In this document: piece after piece, positions 8,352 through 16,371 of the stretch
How positions within the stretch are numbered: the stretch's first letter is position 1
How the letters are laid out: every line of letters begins with the position of its first letter
DNA from: JANSWP01 sp041941305
GTDB lineage: Bacteria; Bacteroidota; Bacteroidia; Chitinophagales; Saprospiraceae
NCBI GenBank assembly: GCA_041941305.1
Contig: JBGTQJ010000019.1
Coordinates: forward strand, 62,001-126,000
DNA: 64,000 bases
Direction of reading: 5' to 3'
Position numbers and translations under genes: made by a program
Notes under the pieces: generated by a model
Database searches by the model: none
What the model was told of the DNA's origin: nothing
Seen by the model: only the letters and a program-made list of their open reading frames with translations

Positions 8352-10208
8352 ATGAGCAATCCCACAGTAGAAGTAAGAGAAGAAATTACCATCAAATTTG
8401 CTGGCGACTCTGGAGATGGCATGCAATTAACGGGTAATTTATTTACCAATGATACTGCACTTCAGGGAAGTGATTTGGCTACTTTTCCAGATTTTCCGGC
8501 GGAGATTCGCGCCCCTGCCGGTACTTTGGCAGGTGTTTCCGGGTTTCAATTACACTTTGGAAGTAAAAAGATATTCACTCCTGGCGATAAGCTCGATGTT
8601 CTGGTGGCAATGAATGCCGCTGCCTTAAAAGCAAACTTGAAAAACTTAAAAAATGGTGGCACCATCATTTTAAATGAAAGTGGCTTTGATAAAAAGAATT
8701 TAAAGCTTGCCAAATACGACGAAGATGCCAATCCAATGGAGGATGATACCCTCGAGGGTTATGAAGTCTTCAAAGTTCCAGTCACCAAACTGACCAGAGA
8801 ATGTTTGAAGGAATCTTCTTTGGGTACAAAGGAAAAGGATCGCTGTAAAAATATGTTTGTTCTTGGCTTTTTACTTTGGAGGTATAGCCGGGATATGAAG
8901 TCTGTTATTGATTATTTGAATGCAAAGTTTGGCAAAAAACCAGAAATACTGGAGGCCAACCTGAGTGTTGTAAAGGCGGGTTACCATTATGGTGAAACAA
9001 CAGAAACCTTTACTACTACCTATGAAGTGAAGGAAGCTCCTATGGAACAAGGGGTGTATCGCAGTATTATGGGTAATCAGGCATTGTGTATAGGTTTGGT
9101 AGCTGCTTCGCAAAAATCAGGCTTGCCTTTATTTTATGGATCTTATCCAATTACTCCTGCTTCTGATGTTTTACATAATTTATCCAGTTACAAAAATTTT
9201 GGTGTAAAGACTTTTCAGGCTGAGGATGAAATTGCAGCGGTTTGTTCTGCAGTAGGGGCAGCCTATGGAGGACATTTGGCAGTGACAGGTACCTCGGGAC
9301 CAGGCCTTGCTCTCAAAGGAGAAGCTATCGGTTTAGCGATGATTTTAGAATTGCCAATGGTGATATTAAATATTCAAAGGGGAGGTCCATCTACCGGATT
9401 GCCTACAAAAACTGAGCAATCTGATTTGATGATGTCCATCTATGGGAGAAATGGAGAAAGTCCTATGCCTGTAATTTCTGCCAAATCTCCTTCAGACGCC
9501 TTTGAAGCTGCTTTTGAAGCCTGTAGGATTGCTGTGCAACATATGACTCCGGTTTTATTTTTAAGTGATGGATATATCGCAAATGGAGCTGAACCCTGGA
9601 AGTTTCCCAAAGCAGCAGATTTACCTGAAATTAAAGTTGATTTTACTAAAGCCAAAGACAATGGGGAAGCATTTTTGCCATATGCCAGAGATGAAAATTA
9701 CGTTAGAGGATGGGCATTACCAGGTACTCCTGGTTTGGCACACCGAATAGGTGGCCTGGAAAAGGAAGAAGGTACCGGAAACGTTTCCTATGATCCTGCC
9801 AACCATGAATATATGGTTAAAACGAGAGAAGCCAAAGTTGAAAAGATCGCAGATTTTATTCCTGAACAGACCATAGATATGGGAGCTAATTCAGGAGATG
9901 TTTTAATCCTGGGATGGGGTTCAACTTACGGCGTCATTAAATCGGTTATGACTGAGCTTTTAGCACAGGGACATAGCGTAGCCAATACACACTTGAGGTA
10001 TATCAAACCTTTCCCACGAAATTTGGGCGAATTATTGGGTAATTACAAAAAGGTAATTATTCCCGAAATCAACAATGGTCAATTATCGAAATTGATTCGT
10101 GATAAATACTTGTTGGATGTAATTCAGTATAACAAAATACAAGGCGTTCCGATTATGAAATCGGAATTGAAGCATTTTGTCCTTGAAGTTCTAGAAATGA
10201 ATAAATAA
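8352..10208 (+). CDS. korA: 2-oxoacid:ferredoxin oxidoreductase, fused gamma-alpha subunit (KorA-type)
   Basis: 618 residues from the ATG at 8352 (a TTG two codons upstream is possible). Residues about 10-190 are the gamma domain ('KFAGDSGDGMQLTGN', with the acceptor-loop text 'FPAEIRAPAGTLAGVSGFQ'). Residues about 235-610 are the alpha/pyrimidine-binding part ('GSYPITPASDVLHNL', 'TGTSGPGLALKGEAIGLA', 'ILNIQRGGPSTGLPTKTEQSD'). This gamma-alpha fusion is typical of two-subunit 2-oxoglutarate:ferredoxin oxidoreductases, which make succinyl-CoA, CO2 and reduced ferredoxin. The beta subunit follows 82 bases later. 2-oxoglutarate is the most likely substrate by family architecture, but pyruvate or another 2-oxoacid cannot be excluded from sequence. 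Confidence 0.93.
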   Translation: MSNPTVEVREEITIKFAGDSGDGMQLTGNLFTNDTALQGSDLATFPDFPAEIRAPAGTLAGVSGFQLHFGSKKIFTPGDKLDVLVAMNAAALKANLKNLKNGGTIILNESGFDKKNLKLAKYDEDANPMEDDTLEGYEVFKVPVTKLTRECLKESSLGTKEKDRCKNMFVLGFLLWRYSRDMKSVIDYLNAKFGKKPEILEANLSVVKAGYHYGETTETFTTTYEVKEAPMEQGVYRSIMGNQALCIGLVAASQKSGLPLFYGSYPITPASDVLHNLSSYKNFGVKTFQAEDEIAAVCSAVGAAYGGHLAVTGTSGPGLALKGEAIGLAMILELPMVILNIQRGGPSTGLPTKTEQSDLMMSIYGRNGESPMPVISAKSPSDAFEAAFEACRIAVQHMTPVLFLSDGYIANGAEPWKFPKAADLPEIKVDFTKAKDNGEAFLPYARDENYVRGWALPGTPGLAHRIGGLEKEEGTGNVSYDPANHEYMVKTREAKVEKIADFIPEQTIDMGANSGDVLILGWGSTYGVIKSVMTELLAQGHSVANTHLRYIKPFPRNLGELLGNYKKVIIPEINNGQLSKLIRDKYLLDVIQYNKIQGVPIMKSELKHFVLEVLEMNK

Positions 10209-10210
10209 CT

Positions 10211-10273
10211 CAAGTTGCGAGGTATTCGCCTCGCCAGCTTCGCTGGCTCGCCGAGGCTGTTGTTCGCGACTTG
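10211..10273. repeat. REP-like palindrome between korA and korB
   Basis: Starts three bases after the korA stop. Outer arms CAAGTTGCGA (10211-10220) and TCGCGACTTG (10264-10273) pair with one G-T wobble; inside are GCCTCG/CGAGGC and GCCAGC-TTCG-CTGGC stems. The end sequence recurs at 13939-13955, so it belongs to a dispersed family. Confidence 0.8.
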
Positions 10274-10290
10274 AATTTAAAATAAATTAC

Positions 10291-11337
10291 ATGTCTACTT
10301 TACCACCTAACAATGGCGCTAAATTAACAGCAAAAGACTTCGCGACCAATCAGGATGTTCGATGGTGTCCAGGTTGTGGTGATTACTCTATTTTGAAGCA
10401 GGTTCAAACAGTAATGGCTACCGCAGGTTTGGATAAGGACCAGATAGCAGTTATTTCTGGAATTGGCTGTTCCTCCCGTTTCCCTTACTATATGGAAACA
10501 TATGGGATGCACTCAATCCATGGTCGTGCTCCTGCTATTTCTACCGGCTTGCGCATTGCCAATCGCGATTTGAGCATTTGGATGGTAACTGGTGATGGAG
10601 ATGGATTGTCTATTGGAGGCAATCACCTGCTGCATGTGCTTAGAAGGAATGTAAATTTGAACATCATGTTGTTCAATAACCAGATTTATGGATTGACAAA
10701 GGGTCAATATTCACCGACTTCCGAAGTTAGCAAAAGGACAAAATCCAGCCCAATGGGTTCTTTGGATCATCCTGTAAATCCACTGGCTTTTGCCTTAGGT
10801 GCCAATGCTGCTTTTATTGCTCGTTCTATGGACAGAGATCCCAAGCATTTGAAAGAGATGTTAACCAGAGCTAATGAACACAAAGGAACCAGTCTGCTCG
10901 AAATCTATCAAAACTGCAACATATTCAACGATGGCGCTTTTTTCGCCTTTACAGATCGTGGTACCAAAAAAGCGAATGGACTATTCCTTGAACAGGGAGA
11001 ACCGTTGATCTTTGGTCCAAATGATGAATTTGGAATCAAAATAGATGGTTATAAGCCAGTAGTCGTTGATTTGGAAAAAGATGGCATATCCAAGGATGAT
11101 TTGTGGATCCACGATGAGCAGGATATTTTCAAAGCGCAAATGCTTACCCGCTTTTTTGATAATCCTGCAAATAAAGAAAATGGCTATTTGCCCAGACCAT
11201 TTGGAGTCATTTATTGTATAGATAGACCCTGTTATGAAGATATGTTGTATGATCAACTAGATGAGGCAGTAGAGAGTATGGGTGAGGGTGATTTAGATAA
11301 ATTACTCGCTGGAAACACCACCTGGGAAATTAAATGA
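10291..11337 (+). CDS. korB: 2-oxoacid:ferredoxin oxidoreductase beta subunit (KorB-type)
   Basis: 348 residues. It binds thiamine diphosphate through 'GDGDGLSIGGNH' (residues 101-112) and the 'NNQIYGLTKGQY' segment about 20 residues later. Four cysteines expected to hold the [4Fe-4S] cluster are present: Cys26 and Cys29 ('WCPGCGDYS'), Cys60 ('GIGCSSR') and Cys209 ('QNCNIFND'). 'YGMHSIHGRAPAIS' is also characteristic of the beta subunit. With the upstream gamma-alpha subunit it forms the complete enzyme, which couples oxidative decarboxylation of a 2-oxoacid to ferredoxin reduction. The palindrome between the two genes may modulate their relative expression, which is inference. Confidence 0.93.
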   Translation: MSTLPPNNGAKLTAKDFATNQDVRWCPGCGDYSILKQVQTVMATAGLDKDQIAVISGIGCSSRFPYYMETYGMHSIHGRAPAISTGLRIANRDLSIWMVTGDGDGLSIGGNHLLHVLRRNVNLNIMLFNNQIYGLTKGQYSPTSEVSKRTKSSPMGSLDHPVNPLAFALGANAAFIARSMDRDPKHLKEMLTRANEHKGTSLLEIYQNCNIFNDGAFFAFTDRGTKKANGLFLEQGEPLIFGPNDEFGIKIDGYKPVVVDLEKDGISKDDLWIHDEQDIFKAQMLTRFFDNPANKENGYLPRPFGVIYCIDRPCYEDMLYDQLDEAVESMGEGDLDKLLAGNTTWEIK

Positions 11338-11425
11338 TTCAGTTGTCAGTTGTCGGTTGTCAGCTTTCGTATTAGAGATATGGAATCGAAAACTGACAAC
11401 CGACAACCGACAACCGACAACTGAA
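11338..11425. repeat. inverted repeat built of GACAACC units
   Basis: Left arm 11338-11363 (ttcagttgtcagttgtcggt...) pairs with 11393-11425, itself a tandem array of gacaacc-type 8-mers with one extra unit. It begins immediately after the korB stop codon and fills most of the gap to the next gene; it could terminate or attenuate read-through. Confidence 0.75.
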
Positions 11426-11433
11426 AACCAACT

Positions 11434-12783
11434 ATGTCCGATCATATTGTTGCAATATTTGGTGGGGCAGTTTCCGGAGCAGAAGCTGCCAATCAATTGA
11501 CTAAAAGAGGAATTGAAACTGTCGTTTTTGATCAAAGTGCCTTGCCTTATGGAAAAATTGAAGATGGATTGCCCAAATGGCATGTCAAACTTCGAGATAA
11601 AGAAGAGGGGAAAATCAATGAAAAATTGAGTCAGCCTTCCGTAAATTTTGTTCCCAAAGTAAGTTTAGGGAAAGATGTAGAATTCGAAGATGTAGCCAAA
11701 AACTGGGGTTTCAGTGCTGTACTTTTAGCGACGGGTGCCTGGCGCGATCGACCTCTTCCGGTGGAGGGCGTAGACGATCACCTCAATAATGGATTTTATT
11801 ATCAAAATCCTTTTATCAATTGGTTCAACCATTACCATGAGCCCAATTATGCTGGGCATACTTGTGAAATTGCAGAAGGTGCAATTGTGATTGGAGGCGG
11901 ATTGGCTTCTATTGATGTAGCTAAAGCACTGATGATGCTCAATGTCAAACAGGCATTGGCAGAACGAGGACATGAGACCAATGTTTTAGAATTAGATACC
12001 GGTATCAATAGAAAGTTAGATAGCTTGGGTTTGACATTTGAAGAATTAGGGGTAAAACCTTGTACATTATATTACCGCCGTCGAATTCAGGATATGCCTT
12101 TAGCTCCAATGGCTACCGATACGCCTGAAAAATTAGCCAAAGCTGAAAAATTACGGGAAAAGATATTGACGAATGCGACCAACAAGTTTTTCTTCAAAGT
12201 AACTCCTCTCCATGTTCCGGTAGGTAAAATAGTAGAAGATGGTCGTTTGGCAGGATTGATATTTCAGGAAACCAAAATTGAAAATGGGAAATCCGTAGCT
12301 CAGGCGGGGACTGAAAAGGAAGTTCGCTCACCTTTGGTGATTTCATCTATCGGAAGTATTCCAGAACCTATTCCAGGCATTCCCATGAAGTGGCAAACCT
12401 ATAAAGTCAATCGGGAAGAGTGTTGTAGGATTGAGGGTTATAAAAATGTATTCGCCCTGGGCAATGCAGTTACAGGCAGAGGAAATATTATGGAATCCAT
12501 GAAGCATGGGCGCGCAATTGCTTCCCAGGTAGCTGAAAAACATTTGATTGAGCCAGGTGTAATGTTTGAGCAAAAACTGGCAGAGAAGGAATCCTTGATT
12601 GCGGATCAAATAGATTCCATAGCTGCTCAAATTGAAAAATTCGAGGCACCCAATTCAGCACAACGTACTAGCATTAAAAGTCGCGTTTCAGATTTGCAAC
12701 AAAAGGTGAATTACAGTGGCGATTTTAATGCCTGGGTGGAACAACACCTACCAGTTCGATTAGAGCATTTGGTTAGTCATTAG
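11434..12783 (+). CDS. ferredoxin-NADP reductase / glutamate synthase small-chain-like flavoprotein
   Basis: 449 residues with two dinucleotide-binding folds. An FAD site lies at the N-terminus ('VAIFGGAVSGAEAANQL', residues 4-20) followed by the adrenodoxin-reductase-like 'YGKIEDGLPKWHVKL'. An NAD(P) site lies near 148 ('GAIVIGGGLASIDVAKAL'). The FAD-closing segment 'NVFALGNAVTGRGNIMESMKHGR' is near 335. The residues after 380 look like a helical C-terminal extension. The family moves electrons between NAD(P)H and ferredoxin or iron-sulphur partners. Lying 96 bases after korB on the same strand, it is a good candidate for recycling ferredoxin reduced by KorAB into NADPH. The exact partner is inferred. 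Confidence 0.82.
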   Translation: MSDHIVAIFGGAVSGAEAANQLTKRGIETVVFDQSALPYGKIEDGLPKWHVKLRDKEEGKINEKLSQPSVNFVPKVSLGKDVEFEDVAKNWGFSAVLLATGAWRDRPLPVEGVDDHLNNGFYYQNPFINWFNHYHEPNYAGHTCEIAEGAIVIGGGLASIDVAKALMMLNVKQALAERGHETNVLELDTGINRKLDSLGLTFEELGVKPCTLYYRRRIQDMPLAPMATDTPEKLAKAEKLREKILTNATNKFFFKVTPLHVPVGKIVEDGRLAGLIFQETKIENGKSVAQAGTEKEVRSPLVISSIGSIPEPIPGIPMKWQTYKVNREECCRIEGYKNVFALGNAVTGRGNIMESMKHGRAIASQVAEKHLIEPGVMFEQKLAEKESLIADQIDSIAAQIEKFEAPNSAQRTSIKSRVSDLQQKVNYSGDFNAWVEQHLPVRLEHLVSH

Positions 12784-12860
12784 GTTTAATTAAAATGAAA
12801 ATTAAAATGAAAATTAAAAACTTTCTCTTTCCATTTTCATTTAATAAAGCCTTCAGTTCA

Positions 12861-12968
12861 AGCAGAGTCTCCTTTGGGATAGCATGAAGGAAATAGGAAG
12901 GGACTCTGCGACCTATATTCGGAGAGTCCCTTCTCTCGCTCCATCACTTATCCAAAGGAGACTCTGCT
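12861..12968. repeat. nested double hairpin (palindromic intergenic element)
   Basis: Outer arms 12861-12881 (AGCAGAGTCTCCTTTGGGATA) and 12949-12968 pair over 20 bp with a one-base bulge. Inside sits an independent perfect 11-bp stem, GAAGGGACTCT (12897-12907) with AGAGTCCCTTC (12923-12933). Both stems share the word GACTCT. It lies between the flavoprotein and the AraC gene and may end the upstream operon, but there is no clear T-run after the outer stem. Confidence 0.8.
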
Positions 12969-13050
12969 CGAAATAAATAAAGCCTTGAGTATAATTACAG
13001 CAGGAGAAAAGCCTTATTATGACAGACAATGGTGATTAAAACCATAAAAA

Positions 13051-13881
13051 ATGAAATTTGAGACTTGTGATCTTCAATCGCCATTAACAGCTTACATCGA
13101 ATCCATATTTCATTTCCAGGATTTCGTTCCAAGCCATTCTGTAGAAAGAGTAGTACCTACCGGGCATGTATACATCATTTTTGAATTAGATGGGATTCCA
13201 CGGAATACTTTTAATAATGAAACGCTCGAACCAAAAGCGACTTATACCAAAGTTTGGATTTCTGGAGTTCATCGCAATTACATTTCCATTTCGGCTCATG
13301 AAGATTCTGAGATGTTTGTGATTCAATTCAAGCCATTTGGTGCCTATCCTTTTTTTCACTTCCCAATTGAAACAATCAATGAACAGGTATTGGCTTCTGA
13401 AGTACTTTTTGATGGAGAATTATTGAACCTGAGGCAACAACTTCTTTTGAAACTTACCAGTCGGGAAAAATTTCAACTTGCGACCAAATGGTTAAACAAT
13501 AGATTTGAGAACGAAAAATCGCCACCAATCGAATTTATTAATGTTCTGAAATCTTTGGAAAACAAGGCTGCCATTGATTGTGACCAAATATTGTCAAATT
13601 ATCCAAATACCCGAAAACACCTTATCAATCAATTCAAAAAATATACGGGATTGACACCAAAATACTATTTACGTATCCTTCGATTTAATGAAATACTCCA
13701 GCAAATCAAGCATCGGCAAAAAATTACCTGGACCCAAATTGCTTACCAGTCTGGCTTTTCTGATCAAGCCCATTTTATTAAAGAATTTAAGCACTTTTCA
13801 GGGTTCAATCCCACCGAATTTATTGCACAAGAATATCACAAAGAAGAACCCAATTTCTTTCCCCTCGCTCGGCGAGGTTAA
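13051..13881 (+). CDS. AraC family transcriptional regulator
   Basis: 276 residues. The N-terminal part (1-150) is a cupin-like sensor of the DUF6597 type, with 'ESIFHFQDFVPSHSVERVVPTGHVYIIFELDG'-style opening strands and 'FVIQFKPFGAYPFF'. Residues about 180-265 hold the two helix-turn-helix motifs, with the conserved 'LINQFKKYTGLTPKYYLRILRFNEIL' first half and 'WTQIAYQSGFSDQAHFIKEFKHFSGFNPTEF' second half, an intact AraC signature. It would bind DNA as an activator or repressor; the effector and targets are unknown. The following DUF1761 gene is separated by a large palindromic element, so co-transcription is doubtful. Confidence 0.9.
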   Translation: MKFETCDLQSPLTAYIESIFHFQDFVPSHSVERVVPTGHVYIIFELDGIPRNTFNNETLEPKATYTKVWISGVHRNYISISAHEDSEMFVIQFKPFGAYPFFHFPIETINEQVLASEVLFDGELLNLRQQLLLKLTSREKFQLATKWLNNRFENEKSPPIEFINVLKSLENKAAIDCDQILSNYPNTRKHLINQFKKYTGLTPKYYLRILRFNEILQQIKHRQKITWTQIAYQSGFSDQAHFIKEFKHFSGFNPTEFIAQEYHKEEPNFFPLARRG

Positions 13882-13938
13882 TTTTTTACAATACTCTTAT
13901 TAGGGATTGCTTTATCCTTGCATTATTAATAATTAAAC

Positions 13939-14084
13939 CAAGTTGCGAACAACAATGCTCACCAGCAAAGCTGGCTCGCAAAGGGGTTTTAAGGGGACAA
14001 ACATGAGCAAAATGCTCATGTTTGTCCCCTTAAAACCCTTCGAGCCGCGCCTTTGTCGCGGCGAGGATTATAGTTTGCAATTTG
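13939..14084. repeat. composite REP-like element with a very long internal hairpin
   Basis: Ends 13939-13978 and (reverse complement) 14041-14084 are imperfect inverted copies, and the left end matches the korA-korB palindrome family (caagt-gcgaacaaca...agctgg). Between them lies a hairpin with arms 13981-14009 and 14013-14040, 28 paired bases, one bulge and a three-base AAA loop. A further GCCGCG/CGCGGC stem is at about 14044-14062. Confidence 0.85.
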
Positions 14085-14105
14085 CGTTAATTAAAAACAA
14101 TTAAC

Positions 14106-14516
14106 ATGGATTTAGCAACCGCTTTCGCGAACATCAATTGGCTATCAGTTCTGGTAGCTGCCGTTTCTTCTTTTTTAATTGGAGGCATTTGGTATGGACC
14201 TCTATTCGGCAGAGCCTGGATGCAGGCTTTTGGGTTCACAGAAGAAGATCTCAAAAAACGCCCGGTAGCCAAAACCTTTGGCATTTCTCTCTTTCTGGCA
14301 TTCATTGCAGCCCTGATTTTGGATATGTTTATTGGAGCTGAAGCAGATATCGCTTTTGGAGGAGCTGCCGGATTCTTTGCCGGATTTGGTTGGGTCGCTA
14401 CCTTTTTGGGCATTTTGTATGTTTTTGAAATGCAAACGCTCAAAGCTTATCTCATCAATGCTGGTTTTTGTATTATCTCACTGACGCTCATGGGGATTAT
14501 CCTTGGAGCTTGGTAA
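14106..14516 (+). CDS. DUF1761 family small membrane protein
   Basis: 136 residues with four predicted membrane helices (about 10-30, 55-75, 82-104, 112-134). The text 'GGIWYGPLFGRAWMQAFGFTEEDL' near residue 25 and the Gly/Ala-rich helix pairs are characteristic of DUF1761. No biochemical role is established for the family. It ends 11 bases before the next gene on the same strand, so the two are probably co-transcribed. Confidence 0.82.
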   Translation: MDLATAFANINWLSVLVAAVSSFLIGGIWYGPLFGRAWMQAFGFTEEDLKKRPVAKTFGISLFLAFIAALILDMFIGAEADIAFGGAAGFFAGFGWVATFLGILYVFEMQTLKAYLINAGFCIISLTLMGIILGAW

Positions 14517-14527
14517 AAATTAGAAAA

Positions 14528-15058
14528 ATGGAACAAGGAATTTTAGAAAAAACTGGAAAATCACTCGAACACTGGATCGAGGTGGTGGAGCAATCCAAAA
14601 TCGAAAAACACGGAGCCATTGTCAAATTCTTGAAAACGGAATATGGATTCACACATGGCTATGCCAATTTCGTTGCTCACAAAGCAAAAAAATCAGATGC
14701 TGGCTCTCAAAACCCAGAGGATCTGTTGAACAATCAATACAAGGGCAAAGAACATTTATTACTAATTTATGAAAGTCTCATATCTGCGATTGACAATTTT
14801 GGAGATGACATCACTAAATCACCAAAAAAAGATAGTGTGAGCATCATTCGGAAAAAGCAATTTGCATTGATAAAACCCGCTACCAAAACCAGAATTGATT
14901 TGGGTTTAAAGTTGAAAGGCAAACCTACTACTAAAAGGCTCGAAAATTCAGGGCCATTTGGAAGTATGTGTACACATCGGGTGCGTTTGACCGAGGTAGT
15001 TGAGGTAGACACGGAGTTGATAAATTGGTTGTTTGAGGCATATGAAATGGCGGGTTAA
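14528..15058 (+). CDS. DUF4287 / DUF5655 domain protein
   Basis: 176 residues from the ATG at 14528, chosen because it lies just past the stop of the previous gene and starts at the DUF4287 boundary. Residues about 1-60 are DUF4287 ('LEKTGKSLEHWIEVVEQSKI...KTEYGFTHGYANFVAH'), a short helical domain often found alone or before DUF5655. Residues about 75-175 match DUF5655 ('YESLISAIDNFGDDITKSPKKDSVSIIRKKQFALIKPATKTRIDLGL', later 'THRVRL' and 'EVDTELINWL'), a possible nucleic-acid-related fold. The protein is cytoplasmic and its function is unknown. Confidence 0.82.
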   Translation: MEQGILEKTGKSLEHWIEVVEQSKIEKHGAIVKFLKTEYGFTHGYANFVAHKAKKSDAGSQNPEDLLNNQYKGKEHLLLIYESLISAIDNFGDDITKSPKKDSVSIIRKKQFALIKPATKTRIDLGLKLKGKPTTKRLENSGPFGSMCTHRVRLTEVVEVDTELINWLFEAYEMAG

Positions 15059-15062
15059 TTAT

Positions 15063-15295
15063 TAGACTTTATTCCAAAATAATTTTTATTGGCAAAAACT
15101 AATCTTTTGAATACAGGCATCCCAGCCGCAATGCGGTTCATTCGCTTTAAGATCCACTGGACATTCACCCTTCGGGATTGCTCATTTACGTAATTCAAAT
15201 CTTGCAGCCCTATAGGGATGCGGCGATTTGAATGCCTAGACTGAATCCAAAAGTTTTAATTTTTTCTCATAAAAACCATCTTGGAATAAAGTCTA
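15063..15295. mobile_element. MITE-like palindromic element
   Basis: A 233-bp non-coding element with perfect 15-bp terminal inverted repeats TAGACTTTATTCCAA (15063-15077) and TTGGAATAAAGTCTA (15281-15295). The similarity continues inward imperfectly for about 45 bases (runs of T/A, then 'TTTTG-AT'). It contains inner inverted words ATTCAAATC / GATTTGAAT and GGCATCCC / GGGATG. It has no coding capacity. A target-site duplication was not clear. Confidence 0.65.
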
Positions 15296-15382
15296 TTTTT
15301 GAATAACTTCTCTAACTAATAAATATTGAAAAAATGAAGGAATGAAGAAAAAAGGCTACATTTCCGAAAAAAAGGCAACAAT

Positions 15383-16237
15383 TTGTTAACCAAATTTATT
15401 AACCTTCTCTTCTACAGCAATTTCTGGATAGCAGCTTGTGCTACTGCCATGACTTTGCAAACTCAATTACTTGTTTCTGGAAAAATTGAGTGGACCCCAA
15501 TAATTGGAATGACCTTTTTTGCTACGCTGTTTTTATACGCCATTCATCGGATTGTAGGCTTGGAAAAAGTAAAGCAATTCACTGAAAAAGGACGATACAA
15601 GGTGATTGCTACTTTTAAAAGTCACATTATTGTTTATGCAATTCTAGGTTGCCTGGGAGCCATCTATTTTTTCTTCATTTCGGATTTTGCTGTTCAACTG
15701 GCTTTAGTAATTCCGGCATTAATTTCACTGGCTTATGTGATACCTTTTTTAAATAAAAAAAGAAGATTAAGAGATTTTGGGAGCATAAAGATCTATCTAA
15801 TCGCATTGGTTTGGGCATGGGTAACCGTGGTTCTGCCTGCATTGGAATTGGAGAAAATTCAAGATCCCGCCGTCTGGATGATGATTGGAGAAAGAGCCTT
15901 CTTTATATTCGCCATAACTCTGCCTTTTGATATTAGAGATCTGAAAGTAGATGCAAGCAATGAAGTCTCAACAATACCTGCCAAAATTGGCATTCCAAAA
16001 ACGAAAAGGTTAGCGCTGTATGTTTTGTTGGCAATGATGCTGTTGGTTTATTGGAATGTACAGATTGGTTTTTATCCTAGGATAACGGGATTTGCACTTT
16101 TATTCTCAGCCATAAGTACTTACCTTTTGGTTCATTATTCAGATAAGCAAGACCACGATTATTATTTTACTGGCTTGATGGACGGGACGATGCTCCTTCA
16201 GTTTGGACTGGTATATTTATCAATAGTGCTTGGTTAA
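15383..16237 (+). CDS. UbiA-like prenyltransferase family membrane protein
   Basis: 284 residues with about eight hydrophobic helices, matching the UbiA superfamily in size and topology. The second conserved acidic loop is recognisable ('LPFDIRDLKVDASNEVSTIPAKIG', near 185-208: D-x-x-D-x-x-x-D spacing). The first aspartate-rich loop (N-D-x-x-D in true UbiA enzymes) is replaced by 'YAIHRIVGLEKV' near residue 54, so prenyl-transfer activity is uncertain. The start is a TTG at 15383: the frame closes with a TGA 48 bases upstream and there is no ATG in between. The gene stands alone, converging on the next. Confidence 0.7.
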   Translation: MLTKFINLLFYSNFWIAACATAMTLQTQLLVSGKIEWTPIIGMTFFATLFLYAIHRIVGLEKVKQFTEKGRYKVIATFKSHIIVYAILGCLGAIYFFFISDFAVQLALVIPALISLAYVIPFLNKKRRLRDFGSIKIYLIALVWAWVTVVLPALELEKIQDPAVWMMIGERAFFIFAITLPFDIRDLKVDASNEVSTIPAKIGIPKTKRLALYVLLAMMLLVYWNVQIGFYPRITGFALLFSAISTYLLVHYSDKQDHDYYFTGLMDGTMLLQFGLVYLSIVLG

Positions 16238-16371
16238 ACTGGCTTTTCAATTTGGGTAGTAACATGTATCATCTCGAAATTTATACAACGTTAGTTTGTT
16301 AAAATTTTCAATTTTGAAACGAAGGATAATCTCGAAATAACTTATACATAATTATGAACAGGAACTTATAA

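Noticed and set aside
11338..11425. CRISPR-like array from the gacaacc units
   Set aside because: Units are 8 bases, directly abutting and without spacers; the structure is an inverted repeat.
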